Assembly: GCF_003703975.1 (NCBI RefSeq)
Contig: NZ_ML112622.1
Span: forward strand, 1,971-65,970
DNA from: Larkinella soli
GTDB taxonomy: Bacteria > Bacteroidota > Bacteroidia > Cytophagales > Spirosomataceae
Length of the DNA stretch: 64,000 nt
Direction of reading: 5' to 3'
The position numbers were made by a program, and so were the translations under genes. This document shows positions 27,065 through 36,431 of this stretch, one piece after another (within the stretch, counting starts at the first letter, position 1; each line of letters starts with the position of its first letter). The notes below the pieces were generated by a model. It saw only the letters and a list, made by a program, of their open reading frames with translations. It did not search any database and was not told the DNA's origin.

Positions 27065-28927
27065 TCAATCCAGCACGAACTCCTCTTTCCAGTTGTCCTT
27101 CTCCTTCCACTCCGGCTGCTCAACCTTGTTAAACAGGTAGTTACCGATAACCAGATAATCCATTTCCGTCCGCATGAAACACCGGTAGGCGTCGTTGGGG
27201 GTGCAGACGATGGGTTCACCCCGGACGTTGAAGCTGGTGTTGACGATCACCCCGTATCCGGTCAGCTTCTTGAACGAATCGATCAGCTGCCAGTAGCGAG
27301 GGTTGGTGTCGCGGTGAACCGTCTGGATCCGGGCCGAAAAGTCGATGTGCGTAATGGAAGGCAGGTCCGACCGCAGGTGGTATAGCTTGTCGCGCAGCGG
27401 CAGGCTGTCGTAATTGTCCGGAAGAGGTTTCCGGCGATTTTTCACGACCGGATGAACCAGCAGCATGTAGGGCGAAATGCCGTCGTATTCGAAGTATTCG
27501 GCACAGTCTTCCGCCAGGACCGAGGGCGCGAACGGCCGGAACGATTCCCGGTATTTGATCTTGAGATTCAGCTTTTTCTGCATTTCGGCGCTGCGGGGGT
27601 CACCGAGGATACTGCGTCCACCGAGCGCCCGGGGTCCGAACTCCATGCGGCCCTGTACCCAGCCGACCACGTTTTCGCTCGCCAGAATCCGGGCCACCTC
27701 CTCGCTCAGCAGGCAGAAATCGTCAAACCGTTTGTAGGTTGCCTTGTAGCGTTTCGCCATCAGCTCGACGTCCAGATCGGAGAACGTCGGCCCGAGATAA
27801 GAGCCGCTCATGGCATCCTGCTGGTAGTCGATGATCCGTTCCTTTTCATAATAGATATGATAGGCCGCCAGGGCCGCACCCAGCGCCCCGCCCGCATCTC
27901 CGGCGGCCGGCTGGATGAACAGGTTCCTGAACACCTCCGACTTCTGGAGTTTACCGTTCGCGACGCAGTTAAGAGCCACACCACCGGCCAGCACCAGGTT
28001 TTCGGACCCGGTCAGCCGGCGGGCTTCCTTCGCCATCGTGATAACGATGTCTTCGGTTACGTATTGAATGGCCAGGCCCAGGTTGCAGTGGATCGGCAGC
28101 AGTTCGTCCTCCGGGTTGCGTTTCGGAAACCCGAACAGTTCCTCCCACTTTTTCTCGTGCACCATCCGCAGGCCGGTCGCGTAATCGAAATAGTCCTGAT
28201 TCAGCCACACGGAACCGTCCTCCTTGCAATCGATGAGCTTGTCTTTGATGATGCTCACATAGCGGGCGATGTCGGGCGACTGGGGGTCGCCGTAGGGTGC
28301 CAGCCCCATGAGTTTATACTCGCCGGAATTGACCTTGAAGCCCAGAAAATAGGTAAAGGCCGAATACAGCAGACCGAGCGAGTGCGGAAAATGAAGTTCT
28401 TTCAGGATGGTGATCTGGCGGCCTTCACCCAGGCCGATGGAAGCCGTGGCCCACTCCCCGACCCCGTCGATGGTCAGGATGGCCGATTTTTCAAAAGGCG
28501 AGGGGTAATAGGCGCTGGCCGAATGCGAAAGATGGTGCTCCGGAAACAATAGCTTCACCTTCTTCTTCGGATCATACCCCAGTTTCTCCAGTTCCTCCCG
28601 GATCAGCCGCTTCAGAAACAGCTTGTCTTTCATCCAGACGGGCATGGCCGTCAGGAACGATGCCAGACCACGGGGGGCAAAGGTGTAATAGGTCTCCAGC
28701 AAACGTTCGAACTTCAGCAGCGGTTTGTCGTAGAAAACGATGGCATCCAGCTGATTGAGAGTCGTTCCGCCATATTCGAGGCAAAACTTCACGGCATTGG
28801 AGGGAAAGCCGGGATCGTGTTTTTTTCGGGTAAATCGTTCTTCCTGTGCTGCCGCGACAATCCGTCCATCTTCAATTAAAGCCGCAGCAGAATCGTGATA
28901 AAAAGCTGAAATTCCTAAAATCGTCAT
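27065..28927 (-). CDS. carbamoyltransferase (NodU/TobZ family)
   Basis: Transfers a carbamoyl group from carbamoyl phosphate, through carbamoyl-AMP, to a sugar or other hydroxyl. The 620-residue protein has the two-domain family structure: Kae1-like N-terminal domain (ISAFYHDSAAALIEDG, HHLSHSASAYYPSPF with metal-binding His, LAGGVALNCVANGKL) and C-terminal YrdC-like domain (GRMEFGPRALGGRSIL, RPFAPSVL, NTSFNVRGEPIV). ATG at 28927 gives MTILGISAFYHDS, the normal start. It is the first gene of the SGNH/DUF5989/SxtJ cassette. Substrate is probably a surface glycan, by context. Confidence 0.93.
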   Translation of the reverse strand: MTILGISAFYHDSAAALIEDGRIVAAAQEERFTRKKHDPGFPSNAVKFCLEYGGTTLNQLDAIVFYDKPLLKFERLLETYYTFAPRGLASFLTAMPVWMKDKLFLKRLIREELEKLGYDPKKKVKLLFPEHHLSHSASAYYPSPFEKSAILTIDGVGEWATASIGLGEGRQITILKELHFPHSLGLLYSAFTYFLGFKVNSGEYKLMGLAPYGDPQSPDIARYVSIIKDKLIDCKEDGSVWLNQDYFDYATGLRMVHEKKWEELFGFPKRNPEDELLPIHCNLGLAIQYVTEDIVITMAKEARRLTGSENLVLAGGVALNCVANGKLQKSEVFRNLFIQPAAGDAGGALGAALAAYHIYYEKERIIDYQQDAMSGSYLGPTFSDLDVELMAKRYKATYKRFDDFCLLSEEVARILASENVVGWVQGRMEFGPRALGGRSILGDPRSAEMQKKLNLKIKYRESFRPFAPSVLAEDCAEYFEYDGISPYMLLVHPVVKNRRKPLPDNYDSLPLRDKLYHLRSDLPSITHIDFSARIQTVHRDTNPRYWQLIDSFKKLTGYGVIVNTSFNVRGEPIVCTPNDAYRCFMRTEMDYLVIGNYLFNKVEQPEWKEKDNWKEEFVLD

Positions 28928-29116
28928 TGTTGTGAATACAAGCGGGGTCGGCAAATTAGTGACACTTGGGTAGATTTTCTGGAACAGCGATTAAAATTTT
29001 AATAAATTTTATTGTAAGGAAACCATTAGTGAGAGTACGGTAACAAAACCTTCTATACGTCAGGGTCAGTAAATAGAAATCAGACGCGAATAGGGGCCGG
29101 GCCGGAAACCGGTTCA

Positions 29117-29147
29117 TTGTTTTGCGCGTCCCAATATGGTATCTTTG
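29117..29147 (+). promoter_or_regulatory. Promoter of the Ppx/GppA gene
   Basis: TTG (29117-29119), 20-nt spacer, TATCTTTG (29140-29147): a full match to the Bacteroidota promoter. Predicted transcript start is about 30 nt before the TTG start codon. Confidence 0.75.
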
Positions 29148-29182
29148 GCCGCTTTGTAACATCCATAGCTTCTCCTGCAACC

Positions 29183-30073
29183 TTGAAAATTGCTGCTATC
29201 GATATCGGCTCCAACGCAGCCCGTCTTCAGATTTCCACCGTTCTCCAGGTCGACGAACTGGTGAGTTTCAAACGCGTCGAATACGTTCGGTTTCCGCTCC
29301 GGCTGGGCCACGACGTGTTCAATTTCAACCGTCTGACGCCCGAAAGCGAAGAACGGACCACCAAACTCATGCAGGTCTACAAGCTGTTGATGGAACTGCA
29401 CGAAGTGGAAGACTATATGGCCTGCGCCACCTCGGCCATGCGGGAATCGGCCAACGGACCCGAGGTAGCCGCCCGCATCAAGGCCGCCACCGGCATCGAG
29501 ATTCACATCATCGACGGCCAGAAAGAAGCCGAACTGATCAACAACGTGGTGGTCCAGGCCCTCGACGGCGCTCAGCACCTGCACATCGACGTGGGGGGCG
29601 GCAGCACCGAACTCAACCTCTACATCGACCGCCGGAAGGTCAATTCCCGGTCGTTCAAGATCGGCTCGGTGCGACTCCTGGAAGGCAAGGAAACCAAAGG
29701 AGCCTGGAAAAAGATGGAGGAATGGATCGCCGAAAACGTCGATACGACCCAGGAGGTGATGGCCGTCGGGACCGGGGGCAACATCAACAAAATCTTCAAC
29801 CTGGTCTCCAAAACCTCCGATAACACCGCTACCCTCGAAGAGATCGAGCGGATGCGGGCCTACATCGACGGCTTCAGCCTCGACGACCGGATCAACAAAC
29901 TCCGCCTGAACGCCGACCGCGCCGACGTCATCGTTCCGGCCGCCGACATCTATATTTCCGTCATGAAATGGGCCGGCGCCCACTGCATCAAAGTACCCGA
30001 TCTGGGCCTGAAAGACGGAATCATCCAGCTCGTCTACGAACGCTGGGCCAAAAAGCACCGGAAGAAAAAGTGA
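29183..30073 (+). CDS. Ppx/GppA-family exopolyphosphatase
   Basis: Hydrolyses inorganic polyphosphate or pppGpp. The 296-residue protein is the two-lobed actin-like Ppx-GppA domain only, without the C-terminal HD domain of E. coli PPX. Motifs: AIDIGSNAARLQ (phosphate 1), ATSAMRESANG, LHIDVGGGSTEL (phosphate 2) and AVGTGGNINKI. TTG at 29183 gives LKIAAIDIGSN, the family N-terminus; it is supported by the promoter immediately upstream. The stop overlaps the next gene's GTG, giving translational coupling. Confidence 0.88.
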   Translation: MKIAAIDIGSNAARLQISTVLQVDELVSFKRVEYVRFPLRLGHDVFNFNRLTPESEERTTKLMQVYKLLMELHEVEDYMACATSAMRESANGPEVAARIKAATGIEIHIIDGQKEAELINNVVVQALDGAQHLHIDVGGGSTELNLYIDRRKVNSRSFKIGSVRLLEGKETKGAWKKMEEWIAENVDTTQEVMAVGTGGNINKIFNLVSKTSDNTATLEEIERMRAYIDGFSLDDRINKLRLNADRADVIVPAADIYISVMKWAGAHCIKVPDLGLKDGIIQLVYERWAKKHRKKK

Positions 30074-31038
30074 CGAAACCGACCGACCGGCAAGACAGCC
30101 ACGAAATCATCCACCTTACGAACCCCCTCCCCGACCGGTTTCCGCCGTTTTTCCGCGACGGCTACCTGTTTCTGCGCCCCGACCACCTGCTCGGCCAGCC
30201 CGGTCGGCCCCTCCACTTTTTTGCCCTCCTGAACCGAACGACCGGACAGGCCGACGCCCGCTTTGCCTTCTTCGAAAAGGACGGTATGGCCCTCAGCCCG
30301 TCGGCGGCTTCATTCGGTTCGGTCGAATTTGCCGAAACGGTGTCGGACGAGATGTTGCGGGTGTTGATGCATTATGTTACCGAAATTGGTAAAAAGTTAC
30401 TAAGCCGGGGAATCAGAATAGTGAGTTATCCCGATTGCTATGAATCCGCCCGGGCCGAGCAGCTTCGACAACTGCTGGTTTCGCTGGGTTATTATCAAAA
30501 AGTCATAGAGCTGAACCAGCATGTACACGTTTCGGACCAGGATTTTGAAGCCGGCCTTCACCCTGCCGAACGAAGGCGGCTTCGGAAAGGCCGCGAAGCC
30601 GGTTTTTCGGCCGGGGTATGGGAGAAGCCGGAGATCGGGGCGTTTTTTGACCTGCTGAAAACCGCCCGGGCCAGAAAGGGACATCCGCTGACGATGAGCC
30701 GGGAGGGCCTGGAGGATTTACTGACCCGGTTTCCGGAAGAGTGCCCGGTTTTCGGCGTCTGGGATCAGGACCAGCTGATTGCCGCGTGCCTCGGCATCCG
30801 GGTTTCCGCCGGGATTCTGTATTATTTCCAGCCGGCCGACCATTCGGACTATCTGAGGTTCAGCCCTTCGGTAATGCTGATCGAAAGCCTTTATGCCTAT
30901 TGCCGGGAACAGGGCGTTCCGCTCCTCGATCTGGGCATCTCCACCAGCGGGGGCATCCGCAACGAAGGGTTGATCCGCTTCAAGCAGCGACTGGGCGCCC
31001 GGGAATCCGCCAAATCCATTTTTGAGATTACTTTCTGA
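30070..31038 (+). CDS. GNAT-superfamily / FemAB-like acyltransferase
   Basis: A 322-residue protein with a C-terminal GNAT-type domain. The block ELNQHVHVSDQDFEAGLHPA and the helix LHPAERRRLRKGREAGF resemble BioF2/FemAB-like proteins that act on peptidoglycan or glycan precursors. The C-terminal part (AACLGIRVSAGILYYFQPA, LLDLGISTSGGIRNEGLIRF) carries the acyl-CoA-binding strand and the LGIS-type finish. GTG at 30070 overlaps the TGA of the phosphatase gene. Substrate unknown; context suggests surface polymer biosynthesis. Confidence 0.75.
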   Translation: MTKPTDRQDSHEIIHLTNPLPDRFPPFFRDGYLFLRPDHLLGQPGRPLHFFALLNRTTGQADARFAFFEKDGMALSPSAASFGSVEFAETVSDEMLRVLMHYVTEIGKKLLSRGIRIVSYPDCYESARAEQLRQLLVSLGYYQKVIELNQHVHVSDQDFEAGLHPAERRRLRKGREAGFSAGVWEKPEIGAFFDLLKTARARKGHPLTMSREGLEDLLTRFPEECPVFGVWDQDQLIAACLGIRVSAGILYYFQPADHSDYLRFSPSVMLIESLYAYCREQGVPLLDLGISTSGGIRNEGLIRFKQRLGARESAKSIFEITF

Positions 31039-31040
31039 AC

Positions 31041-32546
31041 CTATCGGCCCAGCGAACGCGCCCGCGCCCACATCGCCGATACCGTATAATTGACGTCCTC
31101 CGACACCCGCATTCCGAGGACCAGCCCCGTAAAAAGGAGCGTCAGAACGGCGCTCCGGACAGAGATCCCGAGCAGGATTTCGAACCAGTTTCCGTTCCAC
31201 TCGGGCAGGACCAGCGACACGCCGTAGACCCCCGCCAGAATCAGGAACGCCTTCGCCCCCGACAAGGTAAAAGGCAGCATCCGGAAGAAGATCCACACCA
31301 GCCCGACTTTGCCGAGTGCAAACAGCAGGGTCGTCAGGGCGGTCGCCAGAGCCGCCCCATTATAACCGTACAGCGGAATAAAATACGCGTTGGTCCCCAC
31401 GGCCGTCAGGGCCATCAGAATCATCAGGTACGTGGCAAACCGGAAATATTTCGAGTAATTGATGATTTCGCCGTTGAGGCCGGTCGCCATATCGAACAGC
31501 TTCGAGAGCGCGATCAGCAGCACCACCAGCTTGCCCTGCCGGTAAATGTCGGCTTTCGGCAGCAGGCTGAAAATGCCGTCGATATTCGTCCAGATCAGCA
31601 GAAAGACCAGACCGCCGACCAGCAGCTGGTTCAGCGACGATTTATGATACAGCTCCCGAACGTGCCGCAGGTCGTTGGTACGCAGGGAGTTGGCCAGCAG
31701 GGGCGTTGAAATCTGGGTGATGGCTTTCCGGGGAATTTCGATGATGCTGCCGATGTAGGTGGCGATGATGAAAATGGCCGTGCTCGTTAGCCCTTCGTTG
31801 TGGGAGAGCATGGTCCGGTCGATGAAATACACCACCTGCACCCCGACGCCCCCCAGCACCACGAACAACCCGAAATAGGCCATCTGCCGCAGCAGCCCTT
31901 CTTTCAGGCTGTTGAAGTCGAATCGCAGCGAAAACTTTCCAAGTTTGTAAATATAGATCAGCAGAATCACCACGGCCAGCCCGTAACACGCCACCATCAG
32001 ATACAGCATCCAGTCGAAACTGACCCAGCCCAGCCCGAACAGCAGCACGACCAGAATGTTGGCGAGCTTCAGGTAGACCTCCCGGATAAAGGTCGGGATG
32101 GCGATGCGGGAATTGTTGCGGCAGTATGCCTCCAGGACGGTGATGTAAATCCAGAAGATCGTCAGCGGAACGACCAGCACGTGATACGGGACCAGCTTGG
32201 CGGACTCCTTGGCGAAGTAACTCTGAATCTGGTGTTCGAACCCGAAATAGAGGGCCGCAAACAGCCCGATGCCGAGGATCGGATAGAGCAGCAGAAAGCC
32301 CAGAAAGCCCCGGTTCCGGCTGTGGTGGTCGCGGTAATAGCCGAAAAACCGGTCGGCGATGAAGGGCGTGCCGAGGTGGGCGAAAGCCGCGAACACGAGG
32401 CTGTTCTCCAGCAAAAGCCGTGAAATAGCCAGCTGGTCGGTCGTCAGAAGCTTGACCGAGACGAACAACTGGTTGATGATCCCGATGCCGACGCCGATGT
32501 AGGAACCGAGGCTGGCTTTCAGGCTTTGGCGGATGATGATACCCAT
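31041..32546 (-). CDS. oligosaccharide flippase (Wzx/MVF type)
   Basis: A 501-residue membrane transporter with about 12-14 helices that flips lipid-linked oligosaccharide units across the inner membrane. N-terminal IGVGIGIINQLFVSVKLLTTD region and the mid-protein pattern of paired helices with short charged loops (ITQISTPLLANSLRTNDL) are typical of polysaccharide-synthesis flippases. It is convergent with the GNAT-like gene and 36 bp downstream of a methyltransferase on the same strand. No Wzy-like polymerase is visible in the window. Confidence 0.88.
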   Translation of the reverse strand: MGIIIRQSLKASLGSYIGVGIGIINQLFVSVKLLTTDQLAISRLLLENSLVFAAFAHLGTPFIADRFFGYYRDHHSRNRGFLGFLLLYPILGIGLFAALYFGFEHQIQSYFAKESAKLVPYHVLVVPLTIFWIYITVLEAYCRNNSRIAIPTFIREVYLKLANILVVLLFGLGWVSFDWMLYLMVACYGLAVVILLIYIYKLGKFSLRFDFNSLKEGLLRQMAYFGLFVVLGGVGVQVVYFIDRTMLSHNEGLTSTAIFIIATYIGSIIEIPRKAITQISTPLLANSLRTNDLRHVRELYHKSSLNQLLVGGLVFLLIWTNIDGIFSLLPKADIYRQGKLVVLLIALSKLFDMATGLNGEIINYSKYFRFATYLMILMALTAVGTNAYFIPLYGYNGAALATALTTLLFALGKVGLVWIFFRMLPFTLSGAKAFLILAGVYGVSLVLPEWNGNWFEILLGISVRSAVLTLLFTGLVLGMRVSEDVNYTVSAMWARARSLGR

Positions 32547-32582
32547 TCGTTACAACGATTCCCGCAGATCAGTCCGGGCGGG

Positions 32583-33479
32583 TTACGGTTTTCGATAAAT
32601 CGCCACGACGGTGGCCCCTTCTTTCAGCACCGGCAGCGCCTTGACGGCAAAGCGGGTGGCGGTATGCAAAAGCCGGCTTAAGCCGTTGGTTCCGAGAAGT
32701 TTCTCCAGCCACAACCGGTAGCCGACGCTCCGGTGCGTGGCCGAAGCAGGTTCGACCCGGACATCCACGGTCTCCAGCCCTATCAGCGTTCCGGCGTTCC
32801 GGAGCGAAACCGGGTCCCAGAGCAGGGTATGGTGGGGCGGCAGGTTCAGCGTGTGGTACGGGTCCTCCCGGAAATAATAGGAAGCGTTGTTGGGCACCCC
32901 GATCGCCATCAGGCCGCCCGGTTTGACGCACTGCACCGCCTGCCGGAAAAACGTCCCCACGTCGTTGACATGCTCGAAGACCTGAAACGCACAGACCAGA
33001 TCATACTGGCCGGCAAACTGTTCGGCATGTTCGCCGAGGTCCTGCCCGATGAGGTTCACCCCGATCTCTTTTCCGTAAGCGATGGCGTCCTCGTTCAGTT
33101 CCAGCCCCAGCCCGACGGCCCCTTTCTCCGGCAGCTTTTTCAGAAAAAAGCCGTTTCCGGAACCGATCTCCAGCACCCGGTCGCCTTTCTTCAGGGCTTG
33201 AAAGACCTGTTCGTGTTCCCACTTCCAGGGGCTGTAATAGCCTTTGTACTGCCGGGCCAGTTCGGCGTAGAAACTGCCGTCGCCGGCGAGGGTAAACGGG
33301 TAATAGAACCGGAGCTGCGACTGGTTGCAGCGGTAGATCGTGACGGCTTCCAGACCGCTGAAAAACCGGCTCACGTCCATGCCGAAATCGGAACGGTACC
33401 GCTGAACGATGGTCGGAATGTTCAGGGTCCGGACCGGCGACACGTCCGGCGAGTGGGTCAGGGGAGAAAGTACGGTCAT
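32583..33479 (-). CDS. class I SAM-dependent methyltransferase
   Basis: A 298-residue methyltransferase. The SAM-binding motif I is VLEIGSGNGFFLKKLPEKGA (residues ~95-114), motif II follows in VNLIGQDLGEHA, and post-motif residues include VCAFQVFEHVNDV and LMAIGVPNNASYY. The N-terminal ~80 residues form a separate cap containing several aromatic residues. Its start codon overlaps the stop of the upstream glycosyltransferase (TGATG), so it is translationally coupled. It is likely to methylate a sugar of the surface glycan; target unknown. Confidence 0.88.
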   Translation of the reverse strand: MTVLSPLTHSPDVSPVRTLNIPTIVQRYRSDFGMDVSRFFSGLEAVTIYRCNQSQLRFYYPFTLAGDGSFYAELARQYKGYYSPWKWEHEQVFQALKKGDRVLEIGSGNGFFLKKLPEKGAVGLGLELNEDAIAYGKEIGVNLIGQDLGEHAEQFAGQYDLVCAFQVFEHVNDVGTFFRQAVQCVKPGGLMAIGVPNNASYYFREDPYHTLNLPPHHTLLWDPVSLRNAGTLIGLETVDVRVEPASATHRSVGYRLWLEKLLGTNGLSRLLHTATRFAVKALPVLKEGATVVAIYRKP

Positions 33480-34576
33480 GCTTGCAGGATGCGGGCCAGT
33501 TCCGCCGTTCGGTCGCTCATTTCGTATTCACGGATCATTTTCTGCCGGGCATTCCGGCCCAGTTCTCCGGCCTTTTTCGGATCGCTCAGCAGCAGGTGGA
33601 TATAATTCGCCATGCCCTCCACGTCGCCCTCCTCCACCAGAAAGCCGGTCACTTCGTGATCGACGGCTTCCTTGATGCCGGCATGGCGGGTGCTGACGAT
33701 GGGCAGGCCCGAAGCCGAAGCTTCCAGCACGGTATTAGGCGTTCCCTCCGAATCGCCGTTGGCCGGATTCACCACCGAATGCTGGACAAAAAGCCGGGCC
33801 TTCCGGTGCCAGGCTGCAATTTCCTCCGCTTTTTTCACACCTTCAAATGAAACGGCATGTTTCAGCTCCAACTCCCCGACCAGCTTCCGGGAAGCCTCCA
33901 GCAGTTCTCCGTTGCCGATCATCACCAGCCGCGCGTCGGGATGCCGCTCCAGCACCTTGTCGAATGCCCGGATGGTCAGGTGCGGAGCTTTTTTCCCCGT
34001 GAACCGCCCGACGGCCAGCACGATCTTGTCGGCGGTTTCGGGCCGGGCACCCTGAAAAAAGCCGGTATCTACCCCATAGGGGTTACGGTGTATCTTCTCC
34101 GGGTCGGCCCCCAGCCGGATGAGCTGCTGTGCCATGTCGGCCGATACCGCCACGACCGCTTTGGCGTAGGCAAAAAGGGCCTGGTAGCCCCTGCGGTATT
34201 TCTCGATGGACACCTGGTCGGAGGCATCGAAGCCGTGGAAATGCACCACCAGCGGCACCCCGGTTTTCCGGCAGGCGTCGAGTACGGCCGTTCCGGTCGG
34301 GCCGTACTCGGCCAGAACCACCTCGGGCCGGTTCTCTTTCAGATACCGCGAGAGGTAATAGGTATAAAAAGCCGGATAGAGCCAGGGCAGGCCCCGCTTC
34401 ACGCCCACCCGAAGCGCTTCGGCCAGCGGCAGCCGGATGAGGTTCTCCCCGTCCTGCGTGCGGTAGGGCCGCCAGCCGCCCGAGAGCGACAGGGCCGGCT
34501 TCAGGTAGTGTAAGTGATTGTAAATGAAGGTCTCCGAATAATTGTTCCGGTTCGGATACGCGATGCACAGCTTCAT
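33476..34576 (-). CDS. glycosyltransferase family 4 protein
   Basis: A 366-residue GT-B glycosyltransferase acting at the cytoplasmic face of the membrane. The C-terminal donor-binding half has VGRFTGKKAPHLTIRAF and the E-x7-E-like motif EGTPNTVLEASASGLPIVST. ATG at 34576 gives MKLCIAYPNRNNYSETF; the reading frame happens to stay open to 35386, overlapping the upstream methyltransferase out of frame, but that part is not coding. It overlaps both neighbours by 4 bp, indicating a tight operon. Confidence 0.9.
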   Translation of the reverse strand: MKLCIAYPNRNNYSETFIYNHLHYLKPALSLSGGWRPYRTQDGENLIRLPLAEALRVGVKRGLPWLYPAFYTYYLSRYLKENRPEVVLAEYGPTGTAVLDACRKTGVPLVVHFHGFDASDQVSIEKYRRGYQALFAYAKAVVAVSADMAQQLIRLGADPEKIHRNPYGVDTGFFQGARPETADKIVLAVGRFTGKKAPHLTIRAFDKVLERHPDARLVMIGNGELLEASRKLVGELELKHAVSFEGVKKAEEIAAWHRKARLFVQHSVVNPANGDSEGTPNTVLEASASGLPIVSTRHAGIKEAVDHEVTGFLVEEGDVEGMANYIHLLLSDPKKAGELGRNARQKMIREYEMSDRTAELARILQA

Positions 34577-35304
34577 ACTTTCCTTCCTACGACCAGATAC
34601 GTACAGGCGTCCCGGTCTTTCGTCTGCTGGGAGGTGGTTTTGTCGAAAAGGCTCACCAGCGCCTGCATCACCAGCGCAAAGGGCGGCCAGAGCCATTTCG
34701 GAATCTTGAACAGAAAACCATCCTGGAACAGTTGCAGCCCCATCGCCGACCGCCCGATGATGCCCCGGAACGCCACGATCTCGAAGCCGTTGCGGGCCAC
34801 GATCTTCTGCAAACCGGCCGAGGTCCAGCGCCAGTAGTCGGTCGGGTCGGGGTGGTACATCCAGTAGCCGTGGGTGGTCAGCAGCAGCAGACCGCCGGGT
34901 TTCAGGATGCGGCAGGCTTCCTGGAGGTATCCTTCCGGGTCCTCGACGTGTTCGAGGACCTGCGTCGACAGCACGACATCCACCTGCGCGTCGGCCATCT
35001 CGATGCGGCTGTCGGAGCCGATATGGACTTCGGCGTGGGGGTTCCAGGCCAGATCGATGCCGAGGTAGTTCACCTGTTCGGACGGAAACAGCGTCACGTA
35101 GGGCTTGGTCCCGCAGCCGTAGTCGGCCAGCGTCACCCGCTCGCTCCGGGTCAGCGGATCGACGAAGGCGGTTTTGGCGTACTGCACCAGTTCCCGCAGT
35201 TTGGTCAGGTAATAGCGCCGGGGGTTGGTCAGGGAGGGCCTGATCCGGTAATGCTCGGACGGGTCGTCGGGCATCGCTTCCGTGCGCAGAGTCGAGTCGG
35301 TCAT
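34573..35304 (-). CDS. class I SAM-dependent methyltransferase
   Basis: A 243-residue methyltransferase. Motif I is LADYGCGTKPYVTLFP, acidic loop LGIDLAWNPHAEVHIG, motif VVLSTQVLEHVEDPEGYLQE and GGLLLLTTHGYWMYHPDP in the catalytic face. A hydrophobic C-terminal helix (residues ~215-230) may associate with the membrane. It overlaps the glycosyltransferase by 4 bp downstream and lies 18 bp after the UDP-GlcNAc 2-epimerase. A role in glycan methylation is inferred from context. Confidence 0.87.
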   Translation of the reverse strand: MTDSTLRTEAMPDDPSEHYRIRPSLTNPRRYYLTKLRELVQYAKTAFVDPLTRSERVTLADYGCGTKPYVTLFPSEQVNYLGIDLAWNPHAEVHIGSDSRIEMADAQVDVVLSTQVLEHVEDPEGYLQEACRILKPGGLLLLTTHGYWMYHPDPTDYWRWTSAGLQKIVARNGFEIVAFRGIIGRSAMGLQLFQDGFLFKIPKWLWPPFALVMQALVSLFDKTTSQQTKDRDACTYLVVGRKV

Positions 35305-35322
35305 GATCCGGGGTTCCGGTAG

Positions 35323-36429
35323 TTATTTCCTGGCGTATTTCTCTTTGATGACGGCGGCAATCCGGCCGGCGGCCTGTCCGTCCCACAGGGGCGGAATTAC
35401 GCCTTTTTTCGCTTTCCCTTCCAGAATCTCGACCAGCTTTTCGTGAACCGTCACCGGGTTCAGGTCGGCCAGGAGTTGGTTGGTGCCCAGCTCGACGGTT
35501 ACGGGGCGCTCGGTGCTGTCCCGAAAGGTCAGGCAGGGAACCTGGAGGTAGGTGGTTTCCTCCTGAATGCCGCCCGAGTCGGTAATCAGCACGGCGGCAT
35601 GTTCCATGAGGTCCAGAAATTCCAGATAGCCCTGTGGTTCCATCAGTTGCAGGTTGGCGATGGCGTTCAGCCGGTCGGCCAGCCCGAAGTGTTCGAGGTT
35701 GGTGCGCGTCCGGGGGTGAATCGGAAACAGCACTTTTTTATACCGGGCGGTATCCTCCACGATCTGAAGGATGCTTCGCAGCCCTTCCTCCGCATCCACG
35801 TTGGCCGGGCGGTGCATCGTCATCACCACGTAGCTGCCCGGCTCCAGCCCGAGATTTTTCACGGTGCCGGTTTCGGCGGCTTTCCGGCGGTAATGGACCA
35901 GCGAGTCGATCATGACGTTGCCGACGAAATGGACTTTTTCATTGGGAACACCCTCCCGGCGGAGGTTGTCGATCCCGGCCTGCTCGGTCACGAACAGGTC
36001 GTCGGAGATGCTGTCGGTCAGGATGCGGTTGATTTCCTCCGGCATCCGGCGGTCTCCGCTCCGCAGCCCGGCTTCCACGTGGACCACCGGAATATGCATC
36101 TTCACCGCCACCAGGGCGCAGGCAATCGTGGACGTCACGTCGCCCACCACCAGCACCACCTCCGGCCGCTCGGCCTCCATCACCTTCTCGAACTCCAGCA
36201 TGATGCGGGCCGTCTGCTGGGCATGCGACCCTCCGCCGACGCCCAGAAAATAATCCGGCTGGGGCAGTTCAAGCTGGTTGAAAAACACGTCGCTCATCCG
36301 GGCGTCGTAATGCTGGCCGGTATGGACGATTTTGGATTCAAGGTCCGGGAAGGTCCGGAAGGCGCGGTGCAGCGGAGCCACTTTCATGAAATTCGGCCGG
36401 GCCCCGACGATATTGAGAATCTTGGTCAT
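35323..36429 (-). CDS. wecB: UDP-N-acetylglucosamine 2-epimerase (non-hydrolysing)
   Basis: Converts UDP-GlcNAc to UDP-ManNAc, a precursor for many surface glycans. The 368 residues show N-terminal GARPNFMKVAPLHRAF, HTGQHYDARMSDVFF, VVVGDVTSTIACALVA-like segment, HVEAGLRSGDRRMPEEINR, and the C-terminal TDSGGIQEETTYL, all diagnostic. It lies inside the glycan operon between a glycosyltransferase (2 bp away) and a methyltransferase. A UDP-ManNAc dehydrogenase is not present in the window. Confidence 0.95.
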   Translation of the reverse strand: MTKILNIVGARPNFMKVAPLHRAFRTFPDLESKIVHTGQHYDARMSDVFFNQLELPQPDYFLGVGGGSHAQQTARIMLEFEKVMEAERPEVVLVVGDVTSTIACALVAVKMHIPVVHVEAGLRSGDRRMPEEINRILTDSISDDLFVTEQAGIDNLRREGVPNEKVHFVGNVMIDSLVHYRRKAAETGTVKNLGLEPGSYVVMTMHRPANVDAEEGLRSILQIVEDTARYKKVLFPIHPRTRTNLEHFGLADRLNAIANLQLMEPQGYLEFLDLMEHAAVLITDSGGIQEETTYLQVPCLTFRDSTERPVTVELGTNQLLADLNPVTVHEKLVEILEGKAKKGVIPPLWDGQAAGRIAAVIKEKYARK

Positions 36430-36431
36430 AT

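Noticed and set aside
28956-29180. A 74-codon minus-strand ORF
   Set aside because: No recognisable motif, overlaps the Ppx promoter and start, low coding quality.
34577-35386. N-terminal extension of the glycosyltransferase frame
   Set aside because: It overlaps the methyltransferase out of frame and gives an Arg/Pro-rich sequence; the real start is at 34576.
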